Assembly: GCF_021021415.1 (NCBI RefSeq)
Contig: NZ_JAINWJ010000009.1
Span: forward strand, 1-64,000
Reading direction: 5' to 3'
Source of the DNA: Martelella mediterranea
GTDB taxonomy: Bacteria > Pseudomonadota > Alphaproteobacteria > Rhizobiales > Rhizobiaceae
DNA: 64,000 nucleotides
The notes under the pieces were generated by a model. The model ran no database searches and was not told the DNA's origin. It saw only the letters and a program-made list of their open reading frames with translations. How positions within the stretch are numbered: the first letter of the stretch is position 1; each line of letters begins with the position of its first letter. Positions 7,914 through 17,622 of the stretch are shown piece after piece. The translations under genes were made by a program, and so were the position numbers.

Positions 7914-8713
7914 AACGCAAACGACGCCGTCACCGGCACGTGGTCAGACGGCTTTTCCCAGCCGCGCGCTTCCGTCAGGATATCGAAGCGCTGGAACGCC
8001 GGGACGAGGTCCGGCGAGGTCCAGATATGGTCCAGCCGGCGGCCGCGATTGGCGGCCTGCCAGTCCTTGGCGCGGTAGCTCCACCAGGTGTAGAGCTTCT
8101 CGTCTTCCCGCGTGACGTGGCGCATCAGGTCCACCCAGCCGCCTTTGGCGATCAGGTCCTTCATGCCCTCGGTCTCCACCGGCGTGTGGCTGACGACCTT
8201 CAGAAGCTGCTTGTGCGACCAGACGTCGTTTTCCATCGGCGCGATATTGAGGTCGCCGACCAGGATCGAGCCGATGCCGTCGCCCTGATCAGCCTTCAGC
8301 ACCTTCATCTCTTCCAGGAAATCGAGCTTGTGGCGGAATTTCGGGTTGATCTCGGGATCGGGCTCGTCGCCGCCGGCCGGCACGTAGAAATTATGCAGCC
8401 TGATCTTCCGCCCGCCGGCGTCGAACACCACCGAGATGTGGCGGGTGTCGCCCATGGCGCAGTAATCGGTCGAGAACCCCTCGCCCAGCGGAATGCGCGA
8501 GACGATGGCGACCCCGTGATAGCCCTTCTGGCCATGGACCTCGATATGCTCGTAGCCGAGTTCGCGCAGCGGCTTGTAGGGAAACTGGTCGTTCAGGCAT
8601 TTGATTTCCTGAAGGCAGAGAATATCGGGCTGATAGTCCTTCAGGAAGCGTTCGACGATCGGCAGGCGCAGGCGCACCGAATTGATATTCCAGGTGGTGA
8701 GACTGAGTTCCAC
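7910..8713 (-). CDS. xthA: Exodeoxyribonuclease III
   Basis: A 267-residue AP endonuclease and 3'-5' exonuclease of base-excision repair. It has the conserved N-terminal WNINSVR and LQEIK (catalytic Glu), YHGVAI, GDLNIAP (Asp/Asn), the end LDHIWTS, and the C-terminal SDHVPV catalytic Asp-His pair. The start is GTG. It is the third gene of the ftsK-lolA-xthA run, an arrangement shared with other rhizobia. Confidence 0.96.
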   Translation of the reverse strand: MELSLTTWNINSVRLRLPIVERFLKDYQPDILCLQEIKCLNDQFPYKPLRELGYEHIEVHGQKGYHGVAIVSRIPLGEGFSTDYCAMGDTRHISVVFDAGGRKIRLHNFYVPAGGDEPDPEINPKFRHKLDFLEEMKVLKADQGDGIGSILVGDLNIAPMENDVWSHKQLLKVVSHTPVETEGMKDLIAKGGWVDLMRHVTREDEKLYTWWSYRAKDWQAANRGRRLDHIWTSPDLVPAFQRFDILTEARGWEKPSDHVPVTASFAF

Positions 8714-8780
8714 GGGCGCGCGCCTTCCTTGCTGAACGGGGCATCAGCAATAGGCGATTCGCCCGGTGACCGGAAGGGCG

Positions 8781-9506
8781 TCAGTTGTTGCTGCCCGGGC
8801 TTGCCATGATCTGGTCGTAGGGAATGCGGAACACCGAGCGGGCGAATTTGACCCCGGTGCGCACATTGGAGAGGATCACGGTGGTGTCCTTGCCCTGGGC
8901 ATCCGTGATCGTCCACTGCCGCAGGTCGAAGGTCTTGCTGTCGAACATCATGGTGATCACCTGATCGCCAAAGATCGACTTGTCGCCGAGCACGATCACC
9001 GTCAGCCCATTCTGCTCGCGCACGTCGCGCACCATGCGGTGCTGGAGGTCGATCTGGTCGGCGAGAAGCAGCGACAGCGGCGTGCGCGACAGCGGATAGA
9101 AATCCCAGGTATCGAGATCGCCATTGCCGACGGCGACGTTGCGGCCGTCCGCGATCACCTTCAGCGTCGACGGCGGATCATAGTCGAAACGCAGCTTGCC
9201 CGGACGCTCCAGATAGAACTTGCCCCCGGATTGCTCGCCGCGCGGGCCGAACTGCATGAACTCGCCGGTCATCGTCTTGACCGAGGAAAAGTGATCGGCA
9301 ACCCGCTGAGCCGCAACGCCGGAGGAGACAGGCGCGGCCTGGGCGACCTGAACCGAACCGTCGCGCTTGGTCGGCGTCGGCACATCGGCGCCCGTCGGAA
9401 GGGTCTGCGCAACGACCGGCAGGCCGATCAGCAGCGCGGCGCCGCCGGCGAGACCGCCGAGGAACTGCCGGCGAACCAGGGACGAAGTGTTTTTAGACTT
9501 GCTCAT
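8781..9506 (-). CDS. lolA: Outer-membrane lipoprotein carrier protein, LolA-like
   Basis: A 241-residue periplasmic chaperone that carries lipoproteins from the inner-membrane LolCDE exporter to the outer membrane. The N-terminus has a twin-arginine-like signal (SLVRRQFLGG followed by a hydrophobic stretch to VVAQ), suggesting Tat export. The body shows the LolA pattern: VADHFSSVKTMTGEF, then GGKFYLERPGKLRFDYDPPS. The chosen ATG puts the signal at the N-terminus; an upstream in-frame start would bury it. It lies directly downstream of ftsK. Confidence 0.9.
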   Translation of the reverse strand: MSKSKNTSSLVRRQFLGGLAGGAALLIGLPVVAQTLPTGADVPTPTKRDGSVQVAQAAPVSSGVAAQRVADHFSSVKTMTGEFMQFGPRGEQSGGKFYLERPGKLRFDYDPPSTLKVIADGRNVAVGNGDLDTWDFYPLSRTPLSLLLADQIDLQHRMVRDVREQNGLTVIVLGDKSIFGDQVITMMFDSKTFDLRQWTITDAQGKDTTVILSNVRTGVKFARSVFRIPYDQIMASPGSNN

Positions 9507-9605
9507 ATATCCGATCCTGAAAACTGATTGCGGCCCCGTTGCGCCGCCAAAAGGGCGTTTTCGGGGCGAGGCGGCCTGCATGTCTCTGCCGGCAAAGATG
9601 GGGCG

Positions 9606-12275
9606 TCAGCGCGGGCCTTCAATGATGTCCTGCTCCGTCGGCACCAGAATTTCGCGTTTGCCGGCGTGGTTGGCCGGGCCGATGACGCCTTCCTGCTCCA
9701 TCCGCTCGACCAGGCTCGCCGCGCGGTTATAGCCGATGCCGAGGCGGCGCTGAACGTAGGAGGTCGATGCCTTGCCGTCGCGCAGAACGATCGCCACCGC
9801 CTGGTCGTAAGGATCATCCGACTTCGCCATGTTGCCAGCGCTGCCGCCGTCGCCATCATAGCCGCCGTCGCCGTCCTCATCGTCATCGGCGGTGATCGCG
9901 TCAAGATATTCCGGCGTGCCCTGGGTCTTCAGATAGGCGACGATTTCCTCGACCTCGGGGTCCGAGACGAACGGGCCATGAACGCGCTGGATGCGTCCGC
10001 CGCCGGCCATGTGCAGCATGTCGCCCTGGCCGAGAAGCTGTTCAGCCCCCTGCTCGCCGAGAATGGTGCGGCTGTCGATCTTGGAGGTCACCTGGAACGA
10101 GATACGGGTCGGGAAGTTCGCCTTGATCGTGCCGGTGATGACGTCGACCGATGGGCGCTGGGTGGCCATGATCACGTGGATACCGGCCGCGCGCGCCATC
10201 TGCGCCAACCGCTGGACGGCGCCTTCGATATCCTTGCCGGCGACCATCATCAGGTCGGCCATCTCGTCGATGATCACGACGATATAGGGCATCGGCTCGA
10301 GATCGAACTCCTCGGTCTCGTAGATTGCTTCGCCGGTCTCGCGGTCGAAGCCGGTCTGGACGGTGCGCGACAGCGTTTCGCCCTTTTCGGCCGCCTGCGC
10401 GACGCGGCTGTTGAAGCCGTCGATATTGCGCACGCCGAGCTTGGCCATGTTCTTGTAGCGCTCTTCCATCTCGCGCACGGTCCATTTCAGCGCGACGACC
10501 GCCTTCTTCGGGTCGGTCACCACCGGCGACAGCAGATGCGGAATACCGTCATAGACCGAGAGTTCGAGCATTTTCGGGTCGATCATGATCAGGCGGCACT
10601 GCTCCGGCGACAACCGGTAAAGCAACGACAGGATCATAGTGTTGACCGCGACCGACTTACCGGAGCCCGTGGTGCCGGCGATCAAGAGATGCGGCATCTT
10701 CGCAAGGTCGACCGTGACCGATTCGCCGCCGATCGTCTTGCCGAGCGCCATGGCGAGCTTGGCCTTGGAATTCTGGAAATCCTGGCTAGCGATGATCTCG
10801 CGCAGGAACACGGTTTCGCGGTGCGGATTTGGCAGTTCGATGCCGATGGCGTTGCGGCCGGGAATGACGGCGACGCGGGCAGAGATCGCCGCCATCGAGC
10901 GGGCGATATCGTCGGCAAGGCCGATGACCCGCGAGGACTTGATTCCGGGCGCGGGCTCCAGTTCGTAAAGGGTGACGACCGGGCCGGGCCGGACATGGAT
11001 GATTTCGCCCTTCACGCCGAAATCCTCGAGCACCTTTTCGAGCGTGCGGGCATTGTCCTCCAGCACCTCCTTCGACAGCGCTTTGTCGCGGGCAAGCCCC
11101 TTGGGCTCGGCCAGCAATGCTGCGGATGGCAGTTCGAAGCCGTGCGGGAAAAAAGCGCCTCGGGAGGGCCGGCGCATGGTTTCCGCGTTCACCGGTTGGG
11201 GCGGCGGCGCGGGTGCGGCGACCACCGGCGCGCGCGGCGTCTGGCGCGTGACGCGCGGCTCGGTAGGCCCGAAATCGGCGCTCAGCACGCCCTCGGGCAG
11301 GTCGTTGTCATCGTCGAAATCGTCGCCGATCCGGCCGTCGTAGTCGAAGGGCGGCGGGTCGGCGGGCCTGTAGCCCGTCTCGCGCGGACGGTCGGGATCG
11401 ACAAGGCTCGGCTCGCCGCTGCGCCGCCATGACGGATAGGCCGGCTCGTCATCGTCCAGCCGGTCGAAACCGTCCTCGTTGAAATCATAGGGCGCGTCGA
11501 AATCCTCGTCCTCGTCCCGCCGGCGGCCGAAGATCTTGTTGAAGCGGGCGCGGGAGATGTACCAGGTATGGGCGGCATAACCGATCAGCGGCGCAAGCGA
11601 GAACCAGCCTTCGCGCTCCTCCGACAGATCGGAAACCGTCGGCGCGCCGGGCTCGTTCGAATGGCGCTTGGCAGCGGGCTTTTCGGGAACGACCTTCGGC
11701 TGGCGAATAATCAGGCCCGCGGCATAGAGCTGCAGGAACAGCGCCGGCAGCGCGAAAATGCCGCCGACGATCATCGCGGCCAGCCCGGAAGGATACTGCC
11801 CGATGAACAGCGCCGGGAAACGCAGGATCAGATCGCCGGAAACCCCGCCCAGACCATTCGGCAGCGGCCATGTCGGCGGCGGCGGCACGCAGCCGAGCAC
11901 CGCGGCGGTGAGGATCGCGGCGCCGATCCAGGCGAAGAAGCGCGAGGGTTTGCGATAGATACGCTTTCCCGCCATCATCGCCAGCGACCAGGCGAGCACC
12001 GGCAGCAGCGCGAACACGCTTGCGAGCCCGAAGGCCTGCATCACGATGTCGGCGAAATCGGCGCCGGGATAGCCGAGAATATTGGTTGGCAGGCGGCCGG
12101 TGGCATGAAGCGCGCTTGGATCATCGACATTCCACGTCGCCATCGCCGCGATCGCAAGGCAGAGGACCACGAACAGCGCAAAGCCAAAAAGGGCTGCCAC
12201 ATAGCGCCGGACAAACCCGATAAGCGAGAACTCGCCGCCTCTTCCGTGTTCAAACCGCTCTGCCCGTGCAGCCAT
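9606..12275 (-). CDS. ftsK: DNA translocase FtsK
   Basis: An 889-residue membrane-anchored DNA pump that segregates the terminus region and activates XerCD at the septum. Residues about 20-195 hold four membrane spans. Residues about 200-400 are a charged, proline-rich linker with acidic tracts. The motor follows with Walker [10 protein letters not shown] (about 534-541) and Walker [13 protein letters not shown]. The C-terminal winged-helix gamma domain ([20 protein letters not shown]) reads KOPS sites. The ATG at 12275 has GAGGG 8 nt upstream; a GTG 33 nt earlier is possible but less likely. Confidence 0.96.
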   Translation of the reverse strand: MAARAERFEHGRGGEFSLIGFVRRYVAALFGFALFVVLCLAIAAMATWNVDDPSALHATGRLPTNILGYPGADFADIVMQAFGLASVFALLPVLAWSLAMMAGKRIYRKPSRFFAWIGAAILTAAVLGCVPPPPTWPLPNGLGGVSGDLILRFPALFIGQYPSGLAAMIVGGIFALPALFLQLYAAGLIIRQPKVVPEKPAAKRHSNEPGAPTVSDLSEEREGWFSLAPLIGYAAHTWYISRARFNKIFGRRRDEDEDFDAPYDFNEDGFDRLDDDEPAYPSWRRSGEPSLVDPDRPRETGYRPADPPPFDYDGRIGDDFDDDNDLPEGVLSADFGPTEPRVTRQTPRAPVVAAPAPPPQPVNAETMRRPSRGAFFPHGFELPSAALLAEPKGLARDKALSKEVLEDNARTLEKVLEDFGVKGEIIHVRPGPVVTLYELEPAPGIKSSRVIGLADDIARSMAAISARVAVIPGRNAIGIELPNPHRETVFLREIIASQDFQNSKAKLAMALGKTIGGESVTVDLAKMPHLLIAGTTGSGKSVAVNTMILSLLYRLSPEQCRLIMIDPKMLELSVYDGIPHLLSPVVTDPKKAVVALKWTVREMEERYKNMAKLGVRNIDGFNSRVAQAAEKGETLSRTVQTGFDRETGEAIYETEEFDLEPMPYIVVIIDEMADLMMVAGKDIEGAVQRLAQMARAAGIHVIMATQRPSVDVITGTIKANFPTRISFQVTSKIDSRTILGEQGAEQLLGQGDMLHMAGGGRIQRVHGPFVSDPEVEEIVAYLKTQGTPEYLDAITADDDEDGDGGYDGDGGSAGNMAKSDDPYDQAVAIVLRDGKASTSYVQRRLGIGYNRAASLVERMEQEGVIGPANHAGKREILVPTEQDIIEGPR

Positions 12276-12420
12276 GACCAATACCCTCATACCTTCAACC
12301 GAACGCACCCGCCCGGAAACGAAGGGTCTCCCGGCAGATTCGCAGCCGAGGCTAACAGCGATGGGTTAAAGCCTCTTTAACCATCCATGGTTGAGGCAAT
12401 GGCAGGCCTGGACACAAAAC

Positions 12421-12442
12421 GGCCGGGCGTTTCCGCCCGACC
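12421..12442 (-). terminator. Intrinsic terminator of the tct operon
   Basis: On the minus strand a 9-bp stem (one G-T pair; plus arms 12421-12429 and 12434-12442) closes the tetraloop GAAA and is followed by GTTTTGTG. It lies about 50 nt past the tctA stop codon. It is the only strong hairpin between tctA and ftsK. Confidence 0.7.
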
Positions 12443-12494
12443 GCCAACAACCGCGCGACGGTTTGATTGGCATCTGATGAGAAAGGCGATCGGC

Positions 12495-14045
12495 TCAGTC
12501 GCCCTCCGAAACCTCCTCGGTGCGCAGCTTCGAGGGGTCGATGCGGCGGTTCATCAGGCTCAGCACGATCGGCAGCATGAACCCGATGATTGCGAGAGCC
12601 CAGAGCGAGATCGACAACGGCGAGGCCCAGAGCGTGCTCCAGTCACCGTCCGAGATCGTCATGGCGCGCCGGAGATTAACCTCCATCTGATTGCCCAGAA
12701 GAACGCCCATGATCACCGGCACCAGCGGCACATCAAGCTTGCGCAACAGCCAGCCGGCCAGGCCGAACAGGACCATAACCGTCAGATCGAAGACCGAGCC
12801 GGATATGCCGTATATACCGACGAAGGAGATCATCGCCACCGCAGGCATCAGATAGCGGGTCGGCACCAACAACAGCCGCACGAATAGCCCGACCATCGGC
12901 ATGTTCAGAAGCAGGAGCATGAAATTGCCGATCATCAGCGCCGCGATCAGGCCCCACACGACATCGGGGTTCTGGGTGAACAGCAGCGGCCCGGGGGTTA
13001 TGTTCAGCGCAAGCAGCATGGCCAGCAGCACCGCCGTGGTGCCGGAACCGGGAACGCCGAGCGCCAGCATCGGCACCAGCGCGCCGCCGGCAGCGGCATT
13101 GTTGCCGGCTTCGGGGGCCGCGACGCCGCGCGGATCGCCCTTGCCGAACGTGTTCTTGCCGTTCTTCAGGCTACGTTCGGCGCCATAGGCAAGGAACGAA
13201 CCGAGCGAGGCGCCGGCCCCAGGAAGAACGCCGGCCAGAAAGCCGATCACCGTGCCGCGCGCCATCGAGCCGCTGGTTGCGCCCAGCATTTTCCACTGCG
13301 GAATGATACGACCGATCTTGATCTTCTCATCCTTGCCGCCAGCCTTGTCGACGTCGCTGCCGCGATGTTCGAGGAAGGTGAAGACTTCCGAGAGCGCGAA
13401 CAGCCCGACAATCGCGACCAGAAAATCGATCCCGTCATAGAGGTGAATCTCGCCGAAGGTGAGTCGGGGAACGCCGGTCTGCTGATCGACGCCGATCATG
13501 GCAATGCCGAGCCCGAGGGCCGCGGCAAGCGCGGATTTGGCCTGGTTGCGGCTGGTAACACCGCCAAGCGTTGCAAACGCCAGAATGTAAAGCGCAAAAT
13601 ACTCCGCCGGACCGAATAGAAGCGCCACCTTGACCAACTGCGGCGCGAGTACGGCAAGACCGCAGATCGCGAAGAAGGAGCCGATAAACGAGGCGATTCC
13701 GGACAGCGCCAACGCCTCGCCGGCACGCCCCTGCTGCGCCATGGGATAGCCGTCGAGGGTCGTCATCATCGCCGGCTCGTCGCCGGGAATGTTGAGCAGA
13801 ATCGATGAAATGCGACCGCCATACATCGCCCCGAAATAGATCGAGGTCAGCAGGATCAGCGCCGGCGTGGCGGGCAGGCCGAGCGTGAAGGCAAGCGGGA
13901 TAAGGATGGCGACGCCGTTTGAGGGGCCAAGGCCCGGCAGGGCGCCGATAATCGTTCCAAGAAAGCAGCCGAGCAGCGCCAGCGCCAGGTTCTGAAACGT
14001 AAGCGCAACGGCGAAACCGTCGGCCAGTGCGGAAATGGTCTGCAT
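12495..14045 (-). CDS. tctA: Tripartite tricarboxylate transporter, large permease TctA
   Basis: A 516-residue integral membrane protein with around 12 hydrophobic segments, the large subunit of a TTT-family secondary transporter. Family motifs are visible: GTIIGALPGLGPSNGVAILI near the N-terminus, YGGRISSILLNIPGDEPAMMT, and a repeat of the first motif as GFLAGVLPGAGASLGSFLAY. The protein likely moves a carboxylate with Na+ or H+ after delivery by TctC. It starts 9 nt after tctB and is the last gene of the operon. The substrate is not evident from sequence. Confidence 0.92.
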   Translation of the reverse strand: MQTISALADGFAVALTFQNLALALLGCFLGTIIGALPGLGPSNGVAILIPLAFTLGLPATPALILLTSIYFGAMYGGRISSILLNIPGDEPAMMTTLDGYPMAQQGRAGEALALSGIASFIGSFFAICGLAVLAPQLVKVALLFGPAEYFALYILAFATLGGVTSRNQAKSALAAALGLGIAMIGVDQQTGVPRLTFGEIHLYDGIDFLVAIVGLFALSEVFTFLEHRGSDVDKAGGKDEKIKIGRIIPQWKMLGATSGSMARGTVIGFLAGVLPGAGASLGSFLAYGAERSLKNGKNTFGKGDPRGVAAPEAGNNAAAGGALVPMLALGVPGSGTTAVLLAMLLALNITPGPLLFTQNPDVVWGLIAALMIGNFMLLLLNMPMVGLFVRLLLVPTRYLMPAVAMISFVGIYGISGSVFDLTVMVLFGLAGWLLRKLDVPLVPVIMGVLLGNQMEVNLRRAMTISDGDWSTLWASPLSISLWALAIIGFMLPIVLSLMNRRIDPSKLRTEEVSEGD

Positions 14046-14054
14046 GGTTTCCCC

Positions 14055-14486
14055 CTAGATGCCGAGCGGTCCGGTTGCCAGATGCAAGCCGAGAACGAGA
14101 TGGAAGACGACATAGATGCCAACCGAAATGCAGATGCCGGCGATCGCGGCTTTCAGCGCCGGTGCGCCGAGCCGCCAGGACAGGAAGCCCGCCGCCACCA
14201 TGGTGGCGATCACAAAACCGGCGATCGGCAGGAAATAGGCATAGGCGAAGAGCAGGCAGGCCGAGATCGCTATTTCAGCCAGTGACTTCGCCTTCGGCCA
14301 TTCAGGTTCGGCATCCGGCATGAGGATGATGAAAAGGCTCGCCAATGCCAGAACAACCCCGATAATGATGGGAAAGGTCTTTGGGCCCACCGGATCGCTC
14401 ATGAAGCTTTCCTGGGTCAACAGCGCCTGCCAGATATAGATGGCGGCGATGACGATGCCGAAACCGCCGAAAATACGATCACTCAT
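14055..14486 (-). CDS. tctB: Tripartite tricarboxylate transporter, small permease TctB
   Basis: A 143-residue membrane protein with four hydrophobic segments, the poorly conserved small subunit of the TTT transporter. Its identity rests on size, topology (segments near residues 1-20, 35-55, 70-105 and 115-140), the typical FMSDPVGPKTFPIIIG stretch, and position between tctC and tctA. A terminator-like hairpin precedes it, so tctBA may be expressed at a lower level than tctC. Confidence 0.88.
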   Translation of the reverse strand: MSDRIFGGFGIVIAAIYIWQALLTQESFMSDPVGPKTFPIIIGVVLALASLFIILMPDAEPEWPKAKSLAEIAISACLLFAYAYFLPIAGFVIATMVAAGFLSWRLGAPALKAAIAGICISVGIYVVFHLVLGLHLATGPLGI

Positions 14487-14548
14487 GGAATGCCCTCCCC
14501 GTGGGCAGATTGCTACCGGACGCTTTATGCGCCTTGCGAATGCAAAAA

Positions 14549-14576
14549 GGCCGGACGGTCTTCCAACCGGCCGGCC
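14549..14576 (-). terminator. Attenuator-like hairpin between tctC and tctB
   Basis: Read on the minus strand, GGCCGGCCGGT pairs with ACCGTCCGGCC (one bulge or mismatch) around a 6-nt loop and is followed by five T. It sits about 13 nt after the tctC stop. Partial termination would give more binding protein (TctC) than membrane subunits, a common need in binding-protein-dependent transporters. Read-through to tctBA is inferred. Confidence 0.6.
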
Positions 14577-14589
14577 CTCGACATGGAGA

Positions 14590-15570
14590 CTACTTCAAAA
14601 TGCCGATCTCGCGTGACAACTCCTGAATTTCAGCGATGGATTCCATCACGAATGCCTGGAATTCCGGACCGCTCTTGTCGAGAGGCGCCAGACCGCTCTG
14701 GGTCATGATCTGCTTCCATTCGTCGGAGGTGTAGACCGTCTGAACGGCATCGACCCAGTAATCATAGGCCTCGTCGCTGATCTTGCCGGGAGCGTAGAAA
14801 CCGCGCCAGTTAGCGCCGACAACATCGATACCCTGCTCTTTGGCGGTGGGGAAGCTCGCGAAATCGCCGGGCATGCGTTCGGGCGCGAGAACCGCAAGCA
14901 CCTTGATGTCGCCGGAGTCGACGAAGCCCTTGGCTTCGGATGCGTCGCCGGTGAAGGCCTGTACGGAGCCTGCCAGAAGCTGGGTCACGGCCTCGCCGCC
15001 GCCTTCGAAGGCGACGTATTTGATCTGGCGCACATCCTGAACGCCAGCCTTGCGAGCCGCCATCAACACCTTCAGATGATCCCAGCCGCCAACGGCGGAA
15101 CCGCCTGCGATCGCGACGCTTTTCGGATCCGCTTTGATCTTGTCAAGCAGTTCGGGAAGGGTGTTGATCGGCGAATCCTTGGCGACCGCGATGATGCCGT
15201 AGTCAGCGCCAACCGAGCCGATCCAGCGAACCTGGTCGGCATTATTGCCCGGGAATGCCCCTTGCGCCAGGCGCGTCGCGGTGGCCGAAGAGGCCGCCAC
15301 CAGCAGGTTCTCGTCGCTGTCGCGCTTGGTCACCACCGAGGCAAAAGCCACGCCGCCCGAGCCGCCGACCAGGTTGACCACCTGCATGGTGCCGGGCACG
15401 AGATCGAGATCCTGCATCACCTTGCCGACCTGACGGCAGGTGAAATCCCAGCCGCCGCCGGGTGCGGCAGGGGCGATGCATTCGCTCGCGCTCGGTTCGA
15501 ACGCCGCTGCCGGGCTAGCCACGGCAAGCCCCAGCGAGAGCGCTGCCAAAAGGTTACGTAGTTTCGTCAT
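14590..15570 (-). CDS. tctC: Tripartite tricarboxylate transporter substrate-binding protein TctC
   Basis: A 326-residue periplasmic solute-binding protein (Bug/TctC family). A signal peptide is clear (MTKLRNLLAALSLGLAVASP, then AAAF). The mature part begins with an IAPAAPGGGWDFTCRQ segment typical of the ligand-binding loop, and later shows the GGSGGVAF and GGSAVGGWDH turns. The start is fixed by GGAGG 7 nt before the ATG and by the signal peptide; longer in-frame versions have Arg-rich nonsense upstream. It binds a carboxylate and hands it to TctAB; the ligand is unknown. Confidence 0.93.
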   Translation of the reverse strand: MTKLRNLLAALSLGLAVASPAAAFEPSASECIAPAAPGGGWDFTCRQVGKVMQDLDLVPGTMQVVNLVGGSGGVAFASVVTKRDSDENLLVAASSATATRLAQGAFPGNNADQVRWIGSVGADYGIIAVAKDSPINTLPELLDKIKADPKSVAIAGGSAVGGWDHLKVLMAARKAGVQDVRQIKYVAFEGGGEAVTQLLAGSVQAFTGDASEAKGFVDSGDIKVLAVLAPERMPGDFASFPTAKEQGIDVVGANWRGFYAPGKISDEAYDYWVDAVQTVYTSDEWKQIMTQSGLAPLDKSGPEFQAFVMESIAEIQELSREIGILK

Positions 15571-15595
15571 GTTGGTCCTCCCTTTTTCGACCACT

Positions 15596-16396
15596 TCAGG
15601 AAATCGGATTGAGACCCTTGTAGGTCCACCGGTAATGCGGAGGCGTCGGCCCCTTGTTGCGGCCCCCCTGCTGCATCTGTTCATAGGCGTGCGACATGGC
15701 GCCGACCGAGCGCGACAGGCAGAACAACCCGCGCGCGAGCGGCGCCGGAAAGCCAAGCTCGCCATAGATAACGGCCGTCGCGCCATCGATATTCATGGGT
15801 ACCGGCTTGCCGCGGGCGGCATGCAGGTGTTCTCCAATCGCGCGACCGATTGCGGCGAACCTGCCGCTGACCACGCCGTTTGCCGCCGCTTCATCCACCA
15901 GCGCCAGAAGGCGCGGACTGCGCGGATCGACGGGCTTGTGAAAGCGGTGGCCGAAACCCGGAATGTACTTGCCGCGGGTGGCCTGAAACCCGGCGAGGCA
16001 ACCGGCAACCGCCTCGTCAAGCGGCATACCATCGATCGTGGCCGCATCAATCCCGCGATAAAGCTCAAGCGCCTGTTCACCGGCTCCGCCATGAACATCG
16101 TCCAGCATATTGACGGCATTGGCCATTGCGCCGTTGAGGGACAGACCGCAGGTCACCGCCATCCGTGCGGCCGCGATCGAGGGCGCCTGCGGGCCGTGAT
16201 CGACGGCGGCGACGAGGGCCGCTTCCAGCAGATCCGCCTCCGGCTTCGAAGGCAGGTCGCCGCGCGTCATCAGCCACACCATCTGCGCAAAGCTGACATT
16301 GCCGATGAGGTCCTCGATCGGCCGGCCGCGCATGCGGATCTGGCCCGGCGCCATATCGATGATTTCGGTGCTCCACCAGTCGGCAACGTCGCTCAT
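15596..16396 (-). CDS. Citryl-CoA-lyase / citrate-synthase-like protein
   Basis: A 266-residue short member of the citrate synthase superfamily (normal citrate synthases have 370-440 residues), of the type annotated as citryl-CoA lyase. The three catalytic positions look intact: H102 in DDVHGGAGEQ, H150 in IPGFGHRFHK, and D204 in MNIDGATAV. The N-terminal domain typical of full-length enzymes is reduced. Its start overlaps the CoA-transferase stop by 4 nt, implying coupled expression. It may cleave a CoA thioester made by that transferase into acetyl- or another acyl-CoA plus an oxo-acid; the actual substrate is unknown. Confidence 0.82.
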   Translation of the reverse strand: MSDVADWWSTEIIDMAPGQIRMRGRPIEDLIGNVSFAQMVWLMTRGDLPSKPEADLLEAALVAAVDHGPQAPSIAAARMAVTCGLSLNGAMANAVNMLDDVHGGAGEQALELYRGIDAATIDGMPLDEAVAGCLAGFQATRGKYIPGFGHRFHKPVDPRSPRLLALVDEAAANGVVSGRFAAIGRAIGEHLHAARGKPVPMNIDGATAVIYGELGFPAPLARGLFCLSRSVGAMSHAYEQMQQGGRNKGPTPPHYRWTYKGLNPIS

Positions 16397-17604
16397 ATGA
16401 CACCTGCATCCTTCAGTTCGGTGATCTGCTGGCCGGTAAGGCCGAGATCGGCATAGATTTCGTTGTTGTGCTGGCCGAGGATCGGCGGCGCGTCTTCAAC
16501 GGCGGGTGCCTTGCCATCGAGCTTGAAGCCGGTTCTGACGACTGTAATGTCTCTTTCGACGCCGGGCACTTGGCCAAAAGTCGCAAGCAGGCCCCGCTCG
16601 GTGATCTGCGGATGAGCGAGAACCTCCGGCACGGAAAGCACGGCGCCCGCGGGCACGCCGATCCGGTTCAGTTCCCGTGCCCATTCCCGCGCAGTCCGGG
16701 TGACCAGCACCGTCTCGATTTCGGCCTTCAGCGACAGCCGGTTCCGCTTGCGCAGCTCCCGGTTGAGATAACGCGGATCCTCGAGCAGTTCCGGCCTGCC
16801 GATGTGGCGCGCCAGCGCCTCCCACTGCTCGTCCTTGTTGGCGGCGATATTGATAGGCGCGTCTTCTGCCTGGAAGGTGCCGGACGGCGCCGATGTCAGG
16901 TTCTCATTGCCGTTGGCAGTCGGCGCCACGCCGCCGATGAGATAGTTGGATACGGCCCAGCCCATGGTGGCGATCGTTGCCTCCAGCATTGAAACATCGA
17001 TGAAGCTGCCCCGTTCCGGCGCATTGAGCGCCGCGGCGATGGCGAAGGCGGCGGTCAGTCCGCCGATCGTGTCGGCGATCGGATAGCCGACGCGCATCGG
17101 CGCGCTGTCTTGATCGCCGGTGATCGACATGACGCCGGAGCTGCCCTGAATGATCTGGTCATAGGCCGGCCGGTGCACCCAGGGGCCCTCCTGACCGAAA
17201 CCGGAGATCGCGCAGTAGACCAGCTTGGGGTTGACGGCCTTCAACACCTCGTAGTCGAGGCCGAGCCGCTTCATCACGCCCGGCCGGTAGTTCTCCACCA
17301 GCACGTCGGCGCTTGCGACCAGCTTCTTGAGCAGCGCCTTGCCGTTATCGTCCTTGAGGTTGAGGGTCACGGATTTCTTGCCGGCGTTCTGCGCGAGGAA
17401 CGAGATGCCCATGTTGCGCTTGTTCAGCTCCGGATCAACGCCGAGTTGCCGCGCCAGGTCACCGCCCCGCACATTTTCGACCTTGATCACTTCCGCTCCC
17501 ATATGGGCGAGCTGATGACAGCAGAACGGACCCGCCAGAACATTGGTGAGATCCAGCACCCTGATGCCTTCGAGGGGAGACGGTTTTTGTTGATTATGCG
17601 TCAA
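16393..17604 (-). CDS. CaiB/BaiF family CoA-transferase
   Basis: A 403-residue class III CoA-transferase that moves CoA between carboxylic acids. It has the N-terminal LEGIRVLDLTNVLAGPF nucleotide-binding segment, GAEVIKVE, ENYRPGVM, and the probable catalytic Asp149 in RPAYDQIIQG. The start is TTG with AAGGG 4 nt upstream, and the N-terminal motif spacing supports it. It is the first gene of the minus-strand operon CoA-transferase / lyase / tctC / tctB / tctA, so it probably activates the acid brought in by the transporter. It is divergent from an IclR regulator. Confidence 0.9.
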   Translation of the reverse strand: MTHNQQKPSPLEGIRVLDLTNVLAGPFCCHQLAHMGAEVIKVENVRGGDLARQLGVDPELNKRNMGISFLAQNAGKKSVTLNLKDDNGKALLKKLVASADVLVENYRPGVMKRLGLDYEVLKAVNPKLVYCAISGFGQEGPWVHRPAYDQIIQGSSGVMSITGDQDSAPMRVGYPIADTIGGLTAAFAIAAALNAPERGSFIDVSMLEATIATMGWAVSNYLIGGVAPTANGNENLTSAPSGTFQAEDAPINIAANKDEQWEALARHIGRPELLEDPRYLNRELRKRNRLSLKAEIETVLVTRTAREWARELNRIGVPAGAVLSVPEVLAHPQITERGLLATFGQVPGVERDITVVRTGFKLDGKAPAVEDAPPILGQHNNEIYADLGLTGQQITELKDAGVI

Positions 17605-17622
17605 TTTGCCCTTGCCATTCCG

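Noticed and set aside
9528-11432. A 634-codon plus-strand frame antisense to ftsK
   Set aside because: FtsK is canonical on the minus strand; the antisense product has no recognisable domain.
14590-15786. Longer tctC frame starting 72 codons upstream
   Set aside because: It would bury the signal peptide behind Arg/Cys-rich sequence antisense-like to the lyase gene; GGAGG sits before the internal ATG.
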